Positions 18,895 through 26,893 of a DNA stretch of 64,000 nucleotides are shown here, piece by piece. Both the position numbers and the translations under genes were made by a program. The notes beneath the pieces were generated by a model. It saw nothing but the letters and a program-made list of their open reading frames with translations. It was not told the DNA's origin and did no database searches. Each line of letters starts with the position of its first letter. Position 1 is the stretch's first letter. Source of the DNA: Paenibacillus sp. BSR1-1. GTDB lineage: Bacteria > Bacillota > Bacilli > Bacillales > Cytobacillaceae. Location of the stretch: contig NZ_JAQMWQ010000025.1 in NCBI RefSeq assembly GCF_030403775.1, positions 18,860 to 82,859 of the forward strand. Direction: 5' to 3'.

Positions 18895-18917
18895 GGAATA
18901 TGTCCTCAGCTTTTTTC
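18889..18917 (+). terminator. Terminator of the MFS gene
   Basis: A perfect 9-bp stem AGCTGAGGA/TCCTCAGCT includes the stop codon and is followed by T6. Confidence 0.92.
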
Positions 18918-18942
18918 TATATTCGGGCTCTGCTATACAAAT

Positions 18943-19080
18943 GTTTATTTCCGCTTCGGGCACTCGCTTTCAGCGGGGAGGTCTTGGAGCCTCCTCGGCG
19001 ATGAAAGCGCCTGAGGATCTCCAGGTTACCTCTATTTCACGCAGGATTCGAGTACCCTGCGCTCCAATCAACAGTGTTAA
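18943..19080 (-). repeat. GC-rich dispersed Bacillus repeat, copy A
   Basis: This non-coding element is homologous, in opposite orientation, to the copy at 51675-51823. The two share 21 identical bases at one end (19060-19080 against 51675-51695). They also share a core around GCGCTTT and CGCCGAGGAGGCTCC. It is richer in G+C than the flanks. It lies between the converging ends of the MFS and DUF2935 genes. Copy A is more diverged and lacks a clear second terminal repeat. Confidence 0.8.
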
Positions 19081-19107
19081 ATATTCATTAAATGCCTTTA
19101 ACAGCGC

Positions 19108-19905
19108 CTATTCTTTTAGTCTTGGTTTAGCTGGATCACAGTTTGGCATTTCTGTGTTGGTTGATTCTGCTAATTTCATGAGGTAATAACATTCCTCACG
19201 GGACATATGGTCTGCCATTAATGGTGAGAACGTACCAAGAGCTTGAGCACTTAGTTCTAATTCTTCAATTTCATGGAGGAAATTTTGAAATAATTTAATT
19301 TCCAGGACGGCATCTGAATTCATTTTATCCAAGGCTGGAAATGTGGTGATGTTCGTCCTTAAATAGCCTGCCAATTCAACTGCTTTTAAATAAAAATCTT
19401 CAAAATGCTTAGTATACAAATTACTTTTATCTTTCAGCCTTTTTTCCACTCCGTCTAAATTGGATGAAATCGCTCCTGCATGCCCGGCAGCATCCAATAA
19501 CCAAACAAGATGATGATGAAGCTCATGATAAACTGGGGGAAGCTTGCCTGTTTTTAAGTGTGATAGAATCCGTAAATATTCTTCTAATTCATTGACCATA
19601 TGGTTAAGAAACGTTGGTGAAAGATGGATTTTTATCCTCCCGATTAAATGCCTTTTAATTAAACTAAATTTAAATTCACGGAGTTTTAGGACTTCTGTTT
19701 CAGCATTAGCCGTTAATTGTACTACTTCTGCTGTTTTCGCCTGCCCAAGAAGCATATCAAAAGTTTGAATAAAGGCTTCCGCTTTTTCGATTTCCTCTTT
19801 TTCTACGGGTGCTAAAGCCTCTAAAATAAACCGGGAATGATCCCCTAATATTTGGAGCCAGAATCGATGTTCAAATCTTGCTGTTTTCTCAAAATCATCA
19901 TTCAT
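19108..19905 (-). CDS. DUF2935 four-helix metal-binding protein
   Basis: A 265-residue all-helical protein with two similar halves, each carrying His/Glu pairs: EHRFWLQILGDHSRF near residue 12 and HHLVWLLDAAGHAGA near 130. A final MADHMSREECYYL is near 230. This matches DUF2935, a ferritin/hemerythrin-like fold known to bind metal; no reaction is established. The site GAGGGGGC precedes the ATG at 19905. It is a monocistron, convergent with the MFS gene across the repeat element. Confidence 0.85.
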   Translation of the reverse strand: MNDDFEKTARFEHRFWLQILGDHSRFILEALAPVEKEEIEKAEAFIQTFDMLLGQAKTAEVVQLTANAETEVLKLREFKFSLIKRHLIGRIKIHLSPTFLNHMVNELEEYLRILSHLKTGKLPPVYHELHHHLVWLLDAAGHAGAISSNLDGVEKRLKDKSNLYTKHFEDFYLKAVELAGYLRTNITTFPALDKMNSDAVLEIKLFQNFLHEIEELELSAQALGTFSPLMADHMSREECYYLMKLAESTNTEMPNCDPAKPRLKE

Positions 19906-19984
19906 GCTAATGCCCCCTCAGGTAAAAATACACATACCAATCTGATGTTATTCCGGGTGGTTACAATTTATGATAAAAAAATAT

Positions 19985-20007
19985 GCCGGCAAACAAAGTT
20001 TACCGGC
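19985..20007. terminator. Terminator after fruA (bidirectional)
   Basis: The stem GCCGGCAAAC/GTTTACCGGC has one mismatch. T-rich tracts lie on both sides (T5 on plus, ATATTTTTTT on minus). It closes the fruRKA operon. Confidence 0.85.
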
Positions 20008-20019
20008 CTTTTTCTAAAA

Positions 20020-21882
20020 TTATTTCACGGGTTTCTTAAGGAAACCGATTAAAAGCGCTGATACGACCGAGCCAATTAAAATGGCCATGGCATATAGTAA
20101 TGCCCCATTCTCTACTAATGGGACAACGAATATCCCGCCATGAGGAGCACGCAGTCCGATTCCAAATGCCATTGATAACGCTCCTGCAATGGCCGAACCT
20201 GCCATAACGGAAGGAATAACGCGCAGCGGATCTGCTGCAGCAAATGGAATTGCTCCCTCTGTAATGAAGGATAAGCCCATAACATAACAAGCCTTACCTG
20301 CATCTTTATCTTGATCGTTAAATTTATTTTTAAAAATTGTTGTTGCGATTGCGATTGCGAGCGGCGGCACCATTCCTGCTGCCATAATTGCCGCCATTGG
20401 CTCATAAACCCCACTTGCCAATAAACCTGTTCCAAAAACATACGCGGCTTTATTTACCGGGCCACCCATGTCAAAAGACATCATCAAACCAAGAACAATA
20501 CCTAACAATACAGCATTACCTGTTCCAAGACTAGTTAACAAATCGGCAATTTCCTTGTTAATCCAAGCCACTGGATTATTAACGACATAGTGCATCAAAA
20601 ACCCAGTAATCGCAATGCCTAACAAAGGATAAATCAAAATACTTTTAATTCCCTCAAGTGAACGTGGAAGGCCTGCAAATACTCTCTTTAAAAGAAGTAC
20701 AATGTATCCTGCAAGGAAACCGGCAACCAAACCGCCAAGGAAGCCTGCTCCTCCATGAGCTGCCATCATACCGCCCACCATACCAGGAGCGAAACCTGGT
20801 CGATCGGCAATACTTAGGGCGATAAACCCTGCAAGAACAGGGACGATAAGTGCAAATGCATTATCACCGCCAATTGCCTTGATTACTGCCGCAATTGGAT
20901 TGTAGGATGGGTCATCTGGATTAGCGGAATTATAACCAAACATAAAGCTGATGGCAATTAAAATACCACCGCCGACAACAAACGGAAGCATGTTGGAGAC
21001 ACCGTTCATTAAATGCTTGTAAAAGCCTGATCGTGGAGCTTTTTGTTCAGATGATTTTTCACTTTGGCCGCCATTTCCATTATAAATGGGAGCATCCTGT
21101 TTTACTGCACGGTTTATTAATTGTTCCGGACGGCGAATTCCCTCAGCAACGGCAACTTGAATCACATGTTTGCCTTTGAATCTTTCCATTTCCACATTGA
21201 TATCAGCAGCAATAATGACAGCTGCAGCATTTTCAATTTCATCCTTCGTTAGAACATTTTTAGCGCCGCCTGAACCATTTGTTTCAACCTTAATGTCTAC
21301 TCCCAATTCAGCAGCCTTTGCTTTTAAGGAATCTGCTGCCATATAGGTGTGCGCAATTCCAGTTGGGCAGCCTGTTACAGCAACGATTAAATCCTTCTTA
21401 TTGGAAATAACCGTTTCCTGTTTATCTTCTTTATCAAATCGGTTAATCGTATCGATAACTTCCTCCGCTGAGGTTGCTTTTAAAAGCTCGTACCGTACTT
21501 CAGCTTTCATTAACATACCAGAAAGGCGGGCCAATGCTTCCAAGTGTGTATTATTCGCACCTTCAGGGGCGGCAATCATGAAAAATAGATGTGCTGGTTT
21601 CCCATCTAAGGATTCATAATTTACACCAGTAGCAGATTTACCAAATACTATAGCAGCTTCATTAACCGCTTTTGTTTTCGCATGAGGAATGGCAATGCCA
21701 TCACCAATTCCTGTAGTGCTTTGCCCCTCACGCTTTAAAATAGCTTCTTTAAATTCTGCTTGATCGTTGATTTTTCCAGCATTAAATAAGACTGAAACAA
21801 GTTGATCAATTGTCTTTTCTTTTTGATTGCCTTCAATATTTAATAGAATGGTATCCTGGGATAACAATTCAGTAATTTTCAT
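20020..21882 (-). CDS. fruA: Fructose PTS permease, EIIABC
   Basis: Imports and phosphorylates fructose to fructose 1-phosphate. The 620 residues are arranged A-B-C. EIIA occupies about 1-145, with phospho-His H67 in AIPHAKTKA. EIIB is at about 167-265, with phospho-Cys C172 in VTGCPTGIAHTYMAAD. The membrane EIIC (about 285-615) shows PFVVGGGILIAISFMFGYN and GFAPGMVGGMMA. It starts 13 bases after fruK and ends the fruRKA operon. The product feeds FruK. Confidence 0.97.
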   Translation of the reverse strand: MKITELLSQDTILLNIEGNQKEKTIDQLVSVLFNAGKINDQAEFKEAILKREGQSTTGIGDGIAIPHAKTKAVNEAAIVFGKSATGVNYESLDGKPAHLFFMIAAPEGANNTHLEALARLSGMLMKAEVRYELLKATSAEEVIDTINRFDKEDKQETVISNKKDLIVAVTGCPTGIAHTYMAADSLKAKAAELGVDIKVETNGSGGAKNVLTKDEIENAAAVIIAADINVEMERFKGKHVIQVAVAEGIRRPEQLINRAVKQDAPIYNGNGGQSEKSSEQKAPRSGFYKHLMNGVSNMLPFVVGGGILIAISFMFGYNSANPDDPSYNPIAAVIKAIGGDNAFALIVPVLAGFIALSIADRPGFAPGMVGGMMAAHGGAGFLGGLVAGFLAGYIVLLLKRVFAGLPRSLEGIKSILIYPLLGIAITGFLMHYVVNNPVAWINKEIADLLTSLGTGNAVLLGIVLGLMMSFDMGGPVNKAAYVFGTGLLASGVYEPMAAIMAAGMVPPLAIAIATTIFKNKFNDQDKDAGKACYVMGLSFITEGAIPFAAADPLRVIPSVMAGSAIAGALSMAFGIGLRAPHGGIFVVPLVENGALLYAMAILIGSVVSALLIGFLKKPVK

Positions 21883-21895
21883 CGTTTTCTCTCCC

Positions 21896-22810
21896 TTAGA
21901 GAATTTCTTTTATATGCACCTGTGTAAGGAGCTCTTCTACTTTTTCTTTAGTACATAATCCGAGTGAAAATGCCGTTGCGCTTCCTGATGCAACACTGTA
22001 TCGAAATGCTTCTTTGAGGTCAGCCGTTCTCTCGTATGCTGCGAGGAATCCTGCCACCATCGAGTCACCTGCTCCAACTGAATTTTTAACCTCTCCTTTA
22101 GGCACTTCAGCCAAATAGGCAATGTTCTCACTAATCAATACAGCACCCTTATCTGCAAGTGATACAATTACATTTTGGGCACCCATTTCAGCAAGTTTTT
22201 TCCCATATGGGATAACTTCCTCCGCAAATGTAAAAGCAGTATCGAAAAGTTCTCCAAGTTCGTGATGATTTGGTTTGATTAAAAACGGTTTATAAGGAAG
22301 AACTTTTTTTAGCAGGTCTCCTTCTGCATCGACAACAAATTGCGCTCCTGTTTCCCTACAAATCTTCACTAGCTCTTCATATGTGGTTTTAGGTAAAGAG
22401 GAAGGAATACTTCCTGCCAACACTAATAAGTCCGATGAACCTAACTGGCGAATTTTATCCTTTAGCTGCTGAAAATCTAGGTCTGTAATGTTAGGCCCCT
22501 TGGCATTGATCTCAGATTCTTGGCCTGTTTTCAGCTTAATATTGATCCGGGAATCTTCTGCCACCTTCACAAAATCTGTTTCAATATTTTCGTTATTTAG
22601 ATATTGCTCGATATATGCTCCGGTAAAGCCGCCTAAAAAGCCAAACGCCTTACTCTTTGCTCCATATTGTTTTAAAACCCTGGAAACATTAATCCCTTTA
22701 CCCCCTGGAAACTTTGCTTCACTTACCGTTCTATTTAATCCCCCCAGACTAAAGCTTTCCAATTGAACAATATAGTCAACAGATGGGTTTAACGTTAATG
22801 TGTAAATCAT
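21896..22810 (-). CDS. fruK: 1-phosphofructokinase
   Basis: PfkB-family kinase converting fructose 1-phosphate to fructose 1,6-bisphosphate. The 304 residues include the N-terminal FPGGKGINVSRVL signature. The C-terminal NSVGAGDSMVAGFLA carries the catalytic Asp and anion hole. Length and motifs are typical. The start overlaps the fruR stop by 4 bases, and fruA follows. Confidence 0.96.
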   Translation of the reverse strand: MIYTLTLNPSVDYIVQLESFSLGGLNRTVSEAKFPGGKGINVSRVLKQYGAKSKAFGFLGGFTGAYIEQYLNNENIETDFVKVAEDSRINIKLKTGQESEINAKGPNITDLDFQQLKDKIRQLGSSDLLVLAGSIPSSLPKTTYEELVKICRETGAQFVVDAEGDLLKKVLPYKPFLIKPNHHELGELFDTAFTFAEEVIPYGKKLAEMGAQNVIVSLADKGAVLISENIAYLAEVPKGEVKNSVGAGDSMVAGFLAAYERTADLKEAFRYSVASGSATAFSLGLCTKEKVEELLTQVHIKEIL

Positions 22811-23559
22811 GCAGTCACTACCTTTATGGATGTCTTATTTACATACTGATTTATGGTTTCTTCCTCTAATTCATTAGTGATAATAGACGCTTCATGGATG
22901 TCAGCAATTTTCGCGAAAGATATTTCAGCAAACTTCGTATTATCTGCTAAAACATATGTTTCTCTAGAAAGAGAAATAGCCTTCTGCTTTACCAATGCTT
23001 CCTCTTGATCCGGAGTTGTAAAGCCGAATTGAGGGTGAATGCCATTTACTCCTATAAAGCATTTGTCAAAACGATACAGGTCGAGACTGGCTAACGCTCC
23101 TCTTCCAATAAAAGCACTAGTATTCGGTTTAATTAGTCCACCGACTAGATAGGTTGAAATATCTTTATTTAATAACGGTTTTAAATGCATTAAACCATTG
23201 GTCACTACCACAATATTTTTAAACGGTAAGAATTCAATCATTTCAATTACCGTTGAACCTGCATCAAGGTAAATCGAATCTCCCTCCTCCACCAAGCTAG
23301 CCGCATACTTGGCAATTAGGTGCTTTTCGTGAAGGTTTTTGGAGGATTTCTCAATCATGCTTGGTTCTTGGAGTTTGCCCTGTAATCTGGAAGCCCCGCC
23401 ATGAATTCTCTTTAAAAACTTTTGTTCCTCTAATTGTGATAAATCCCTTCGGATTGTTGATTCTGAAGTATTAGTAATGTCCATAATTTCCTGGATTTTC
23501 ACGACACTTTTCTCTTTTAATAATTGGAGAATAATGCGATGCCGTTCTGGTGTTAACAT
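22807..23559 (-). CDS. fruR: DeoR-family fructose operon repressor
   Basis: Transcriptional repressor expected to respond to fructose 1-phosphate. I start it at MLTPERHRIILQLLKEK (250 aa), behind a GGTGGTG site; an extension upstream to 23622 would run through the promoter. The DeoR helix-turn-helix is at 1-55 (TSESTIRRDLSQLEEQ), with the signature KRIHGGA. A sugar-phosphate-sensing domain follows (YLDAGSTVIEMIE, VVTNGLM, FIGVNGI). It leads the fruRKA operon and is probably autoregulated through the inverted repeats upstream. Confidence 0.93.
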   Translation of the reverse strand: MLTPERHRIILQLLKEKSVVKIQEIMDITNTSESTIRRDLSQLEEQKFLKRIHGGASRLQGKLQEPSMIEKSSKNLHEKHLIAKYAASLVEEGDSIYLDAGSTVIEMIEFLPFKNIVVVTNGLMHLKPLLNKDISTYLVGGLIKPNTSAFIGRGALASLDLYRFDKCFIGVNGIHPQFGFTTPDQEEALVKQKAISLSRETYVLADNTKFAEISFAKIADIHEASIITNELEEETINQYVNKTSIKVVTA

Positions 23560-23593
23560 ATTATCACCACCTGAAATTTCTTTTCCTGCTTTT

Positions 23594-23622
23594 ATATTAC
23601 TGAAACCGATTGCAAAAATCAA
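23594..23622 (-). promoter_or_regulatory. fruR: Sigma-A promoter of fruRKA
   Basis: On the minus strand TTGATT (23617-23622) and TAATAT (23594-23599) are separated by 17 bases. The -35 region lies inside the operator repeats. Confidence 0.65.
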
Positions 23623-23666
23623 TCATTTTCTTTCAAAAATAATCATCTTTTGATTGTTTTTGAAAG
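23608..23666. promoter_or_regulatory. Probable FruR operator array
   Basis: Two 16-base arms form an inverted repeat: 23630-23645 and 23651-23666 (TGATTGTTTTTGAAAG and its near complement, one mismatch). A further GATTG/CAATC pair sits at 23608-23624 over the -35 box. The layout suits a multimeric DeoR-type repressor. Binding by FruR is inferred from position. Confidence 0.6.
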
Positions 23667-23701
23667 TTTTTTGACAATTCGTCACGAAGATCAATAAAAA
23701 A

Positions 23702-23722
23702 AGCACCAGTTATGTTGGTGCT
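23702..23722 (-). terminator. Orphan minus-strand terminator upstream of the fru operon
   Basis: The stem AGCACCA/TGGTGCT is followed on the minus strand by T7. No annotated minus-strand gene ends here, because ydjO already has a terminator at 24117-24144. It may shield the fru promoter from antisense transcription through the gene at 23830-24114. Confidence 0.55.
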
Positions 23723-23829
23723 ACTAAATATTATTTCACCAAAATAAGATTTAACTAGGATAACTTCTCGGCTTTTCAATAAAAATGTGTATAATAATAA
23801 GGACTAATAAAAAATAAAGGATGATACCC

Positions 23830-24114
23830 TTGAACATTACTGGCCATACAGTAGAAAAACTAGAAGATCCATTCGGCTTATTATCTGGGGATCGCTACGA
23901 ATTCTTCCTAGATTTAGATATTGATGAAGAAGATGAACTCTTTTCAGATAAAGGTGTGGGTTTAAAGGTCATTTTCGTTGAGGATCAAAATGAAGCAAAG
24001 CTTTCCACCTATCATTTTTTCGAAAAAGGAAGCGAAAAGGTGCTGGACTTTGCCCTTGAGGAAGATGAGGAAGATCTGGTTCTTAAATATTGTAAAGAAA
24101 ATGCGATTGAATAA
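23830..24114 (+). CDS. Conserved acidic protein, probably DUF6509 (94 aa)
   Basis: I choose the TTG at 23830 (protein MNITGHTVEKLEDPFGLLSG): the AAGGA site abuts the ATG at 23821 and would be too close, but lies about nine bases from the TTG. The protein is strongly acidic (DLDIDEEDELF, ALEEDEEDLVL), soluble and without cysteines. The opening resembles Bacillus proteins that I recall as DUF6509; function unknown. It is a single-gene unit, convergent with ydjO through a shared terminator. Confidence 0.75.
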   Translation: MNITGHTVEKLEDPFGLLSGDRYEFFLDLDIDEEDELFSDKGVGLKVIFVEDQNEAKLSTYHFFEKGSEKVLDFALEEDEEDLVLKYCKENAIE

Positions 24115-24116
24115 AA

Positions 24117-24144
24117 AAAGCAGGGTATCAATTTACCCTGCTTT
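24117..24144. terminator. Bidirectional terminator between the DUF6509-like gene and ydjO
   Basis: A perfect 11-bp stem AAAGCAGGGTA/TACCCTGCTTT, with an A-run on the left giving a strong minus-strand T-tail. Confidence 0.9.
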
Positions 24145-24152
24145 AAATCTGT

Positions 24153-24365
24153 TTACATAAAATTCTTACTATGATTATGAATGACCTGAAGCTCTTTTGT
24201 TGTTTGCTTCATTTCACTTTTGCATATTGGACAACGGGGCACTTCACTGCTTTTAAAATTGTCGCGAATCCAGCATTTACAATCCTCTGAACTACAAACC
24301 CAAATTTTTGTTTCCTCTAATTTGATTTCTTCGTCATTTCTTCTACCAAATGCCACAACTTTCAC
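24153..24365 (-). CDS. ydjO: YdjO-family cold-inducible zinc-ribbon protein
   Basis: A 70-residue protein with two cysteine pairs, VCSSEDCKCWIRDNF and RCPICKSEM, which probably hold one zinc. The layout ETKIWVCSSEDC...CPICK...NHSK matches B. subtilis YdjO, reported as cold inducible; the molecular role is unknown. It lies downstream of a cold-shock protein gene on the same strand, but the csp terminator separates them, so a private promoter around 24370-24400 is likely. Confidence 0.85.
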   Translation of the reverse strand: MKVVAFGRRNDEEIKLEETKIWVCSSEDCKCWIRDNFKSSEVPRCPICKSEMKQTTKELQVIHNHSKNFM

Positions 24366-24403
24366 CCCTTGTTTTTAGTACATTAAAAAAGTGAATATAG
24401 ATA

Positions 24404-24437
24404 AAAAGGTGATGCCCTAACAGTGCATCACCCTTTT
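24404..24437 (-). terminator. Terminator of the csp gene
   Basis: A stem of AAAAGGGTGATGC paired with GCATCACCTTTT (one bulge), followed on the minus strand by TTTTTAT. It ends just before ydjO. Confidence 0.85.
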
Positions 24438-24448
24438 AATTAACAAAA

Positions 24449-24649
24449 TTAAGCTTTTTGAACGTTAGCAGCTTGTGGTCCACGAGCGCCTTCAACGATT
24501 TCAAAAGAAACTGCTTGGCCTTCTTCTAATGTTTTGAAGCCTTCAGTTTGAATAGCTGAGAAGTGAACGAATACGTCTTGACCGCCTTCAGCTTCAATGA
24601 AACCGAAACCTTTTTCTGCATTAAACCATTTTACTTTACCGTTTTTCAT
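24449..24649 (-). CDS. Cold-shock protein (CspB/CspD type)
   Basis: A 66-residue single-strand nucleic acid chaperone. It begins MKNGKVKWFNAEKGFGFIE (RNP1 KGFGFIE) and continues QDVFVHFSAIQ (RNP2 VFVHF) and GPQAANVQKA. The start follows GGGGGT at 24649; nine in-frame codons upstream are part of the leader. The leader is about 155 bases long from the predicted promoter, as in cold-shock mRNAs whose 5' UTR controls stability and translation. Which paralogue (cspB, cspC, cspD) cannot be told. Confidence 0.95.
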   Translation of the reverse strand: MKNGKVKWFNAEKGFGFIEAEGGQDVFVHFSAIQTEGFKTLEEGQAVSFEIVEGARGPQAANVQKA

Positions 24650-24809
24650 GGATATTACCCCCAACAATTTGTTCACTTTAAGTCAATTTTACATTTAAAT
24701 AAAAAAGCCGCACTTGCACTTTTTGGGGCAATAGACATCACCCACATCATTCGTGCAGTTACGACTACTTAATCCAATAAATATTTAACGAACATTAAAG
24801 CGTAATTTA

Positions 24810-24838
24810 ATATTATACCCAATCCTGTCTTTTGTCAA
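24810..24838 (-). promoter_or_regulatory. Promoter of the csp gene with long leader
   Basis: On the minus strand TTGACA (24833-24838) is followed after 17 bases by TAATAT (24810-24815). An overlapping TATAAT at 24812-24817 gives 15-base spacing. The transcript leader to the ATG is about 155 bases and contains no gene. Confidence 0.75.
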
Positions 24839-24844
24839 TCAAAA

Positions 24845-25807
24845 TTACCTTTTATTAAAATCACCTTTTAAAAATATTTCCATAAAGTTGACTGTGAATT
24901 TTTGAAAATCAGCATCCATTCCAATGTTATCTATGGATTCTGGCGGTTCTTTATCCGGTCGCGGACGAAAATCTGCGATACTTTTCCCCTTGGCCGTTCC
25001 GAACTCCTCTACTCTTACTCTTCTGGGAATATATTTGACCAGATCGGGTTCCGTTAAAGCCATTAAGGGGACAACATCATGAAGCGGAGCCCCTTTAATA
25101 CCAGGGATATTTTTTTGATAGGCTTTATAATAATAATCAAATGCTGGAACTATTAGCGGTCTAAATGGAGTGGGGCTATTTTCACCAAGAAACTGAATAA
25201 CTTCAGGAGATATAAGGGCTTTATTGGTAATATTTAATGGATGTAAATAAATATTATGTGCTTTTTCCATGACGGTATTAGAGGCAATGGGATCGACAAA
25301 AAAATTGGCTTCCGCCTCCGCTGAAATATTTCCAGGGACTAAAAAAGCTCCTCCCATAATATAAAAGGCTGATACATCCTTTAAAGCCTGGTTCCCATAT
25401 AAAATAAACAATAATGCCAATTCTGTTAATCTTCCAACTGATACAATAATAATATTGTTTTTATATTGAGCGACAATTTCAAGGATTTTATTAATATCAT
25501 ATACCTTAACATTTTGGATATTATCAGGAGGTTTAATCGGGCCCAATCCTTCCTGGCCATGAATCTCTGGATAATATCGCACTAATTCTCCGGATAATGG
25601 ACCAGCAGCACCTGCAATAATAGGAATGTCCTCTCTTCCGCCAAGATTTAATAAATAAGCTGTATTTCTTATCGATTGCTCTTTTGGAGTATTTCCATAA
25701 CCACTTACAATTCCTACAAGGTTTATTTTCGGATTTAGTAAGGCGTACATTATCGCAAAGGAATCATCGATTCCTGGATCGGCAAACATGAGTACATTAT
25801 AGGTCAT
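24845..25807 (-). CDS. Inosine/uridine-preferring nucleoside hydrolase family protein
   Basis: Hydrolyses N-ribosidic bonds of nucleosides for salvage. Of 320 residues, the calcium-binding N-terminus is FADPGIDDSFAIMYA, a variant of DTDxGxDD with Pro in place of Thr. IMGGAF and the C-terminal PLHDVVPL (His-Asp ligand) are present. I use ATG 25807 because GGGGGAG lies a proper distance away; a GTG two codons upstream is too near. The first metal-loop variant and Phe-Ala start suggest a subgroup with different substrate preference. Monocistronic. Confidence 0.85.
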   Translation of the reverse strand: MTYNVLMFADPGIDDSFAIMYALLNPKINLVGIVSGYGNTPKEQSIRNTAYLLNLGGREDIPIIAGAAGPLSGELVRYYPEIHGQEGLGPIKPPDNIQNVKVYDINKILEIVAQYKNNIIIVSVGRLTELALLFILYGNQALKDVSAFYIMGGAFLVPGNISAEAEANFFVDPIASNTVMEKAHNIYLHPLNITNKALISPEVIQFLGENSPTPFRPLIVPAFDYYYKAYQKNIPGIKGAPLHDVVPLMALTEPDLVKYIPRRVRVEEFGTAKGKSIADFRPRPDKEPPESIDNIGMDADFQKFTVNFMEIFLKGDFNKR

Positions 25808-25883
25808 TATCACTCCCCCGTTTTCAATGATATACGAATACTAATAAAAAATATGCTGTCTATTTGTGTGCAAGAACGGAATG

Positions 25884-25913
25884 AAAAAAGCCGATTCGAA
25901 AAATTCGAATCGG
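25884..25913 (-). terminator. Terminator of ku
   Basis: The stem CCGATTCGAA/TTCGAATCGG (25891-25913) is followed on the minus strand by a T6 run (25884-25889). It lies 14 bases past the ku stop. Confidence 0.9.
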
Positions 25914-25927
25914 ACACCTACTAAATC

Positions 25928-26764
25928 TTATGCTTGTTTCTTCATTTTTACTGTTGTTTTCTTTTTTGGGGCAGAAGTTTTATTTGGATTTGGCTTCGTT
26001 CGATCAATAGATGCCTGCAAAGCTGCCATTAAATCCGTTACATTGGAAGGAGCTTCCTTTGCTGCAGCTGTTACGGTCTCTTTTCCGTTCCGTTTTGATT
26101 CAATTAATTCCAACAATGCTGTTCGATATTCATCGGTGTATTTTTCCGGTTCAAATTTGGAGGTCAATTGATCAATTAATAATATCGCCGTATCCAGTTC
26201 TTTTTTTGTTACCTTATCCTCTGCAGGTACATTGGGTACATCCCCTGCTTTACGAACTTCATCTGGATAATGGATGGTCTCCATCACCAATGTGTTTTCA
26301 TATACACGAATCACGGCCATCTGTTCTTTTGAACGAATTATGATTTTGGCAAGACCCACTTTTTGTGATTCCTGAAGTGCTTTTCTCAGTAATGAATAGG
26401 CTTTACCTCCCCCTTCATTTGGGGACATATAATAGCTTCTGTCAAAGTAAATCGGGTCGATCTCTTCCATATTGACAAAATCAATTATTTCTACTGCTTT
26501 ATCTTCGTTTTCTTTTCGCAGCTTGTCGAGGTCATCATTGTCAAGTACGACAAACTTTCCTTTTGTATATTCATATGCCTTCACAATATCCTCTGGTTTT
26601 ACTTCCTCCTCACACACTGAACAAATCTTTTCATATTTAATCGGTGCATGACATTTATTATGAAGGGTCCGAAGCTTAATATCTTTATCCTCTGTAGCCG
26701 TATGAAGCTTGATGGGAATATTGACAAGCCCAAAGCTGATACTTCCCTTCCACATCGTATGCAT
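25928..26764 (-). CDS. ku: Ku, non-homologous end-joining protein
   Basis: Homodimeric ring protein that binds DNA ends and recruits LigD. The 278-residue protein begins MHTMWKGSISFGLVNIPIKL, the signature of bacterial Ku. It continues with a CHAPIKYEKICSVCEEEV cysteine cluster and VIDFVNMEEIDPIYFDRSYY. The C-terminus is Lys-rich (KKKTTVKMKKQA), typical of the LigD/DNA-interacting tail. It diverges from ligD across 129 bases, so the pair may share a regulatory region. In B. subtilis the pair acts in spores. Confidence 0.96.
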   Translation of the reverse strand: MHTMWKGSISFGLVNIPIKLHTATEDKDIKLRTLHNKCHAPIKYEKICSVCEEEVKPEDIVKAYEYTKGKFVVLDNDDLDKLRKENEDKAVEIIDFVNMEEIDPIYFDRSYYMSPNEGGGKAYSLLRKALQESQKVGLAKIIIRSKEQMAVIRVYENTLVMETIHYPDEVRKAGDVPNVPAEDKVTKKELDTAILLIDQLTSKFEPEKYTDEYRTALLELIESKRNGKETVTAAAKEAPSNVTDLMAALQASIDRTKPNPNKTSAPKKKTTVKMKKQA

Positions 26765-26893
26765 AACTTAATCTCCATTCTTTTTATTTTTATTGTTCGA
26801 TTCCACAGGCTAAACATTCCTTAAAACAATTGGAAATGGATGAAGTCAAAAAGTATATAGCAAACTAAAAAGAAAACGAAGGGAAACGTTCAG

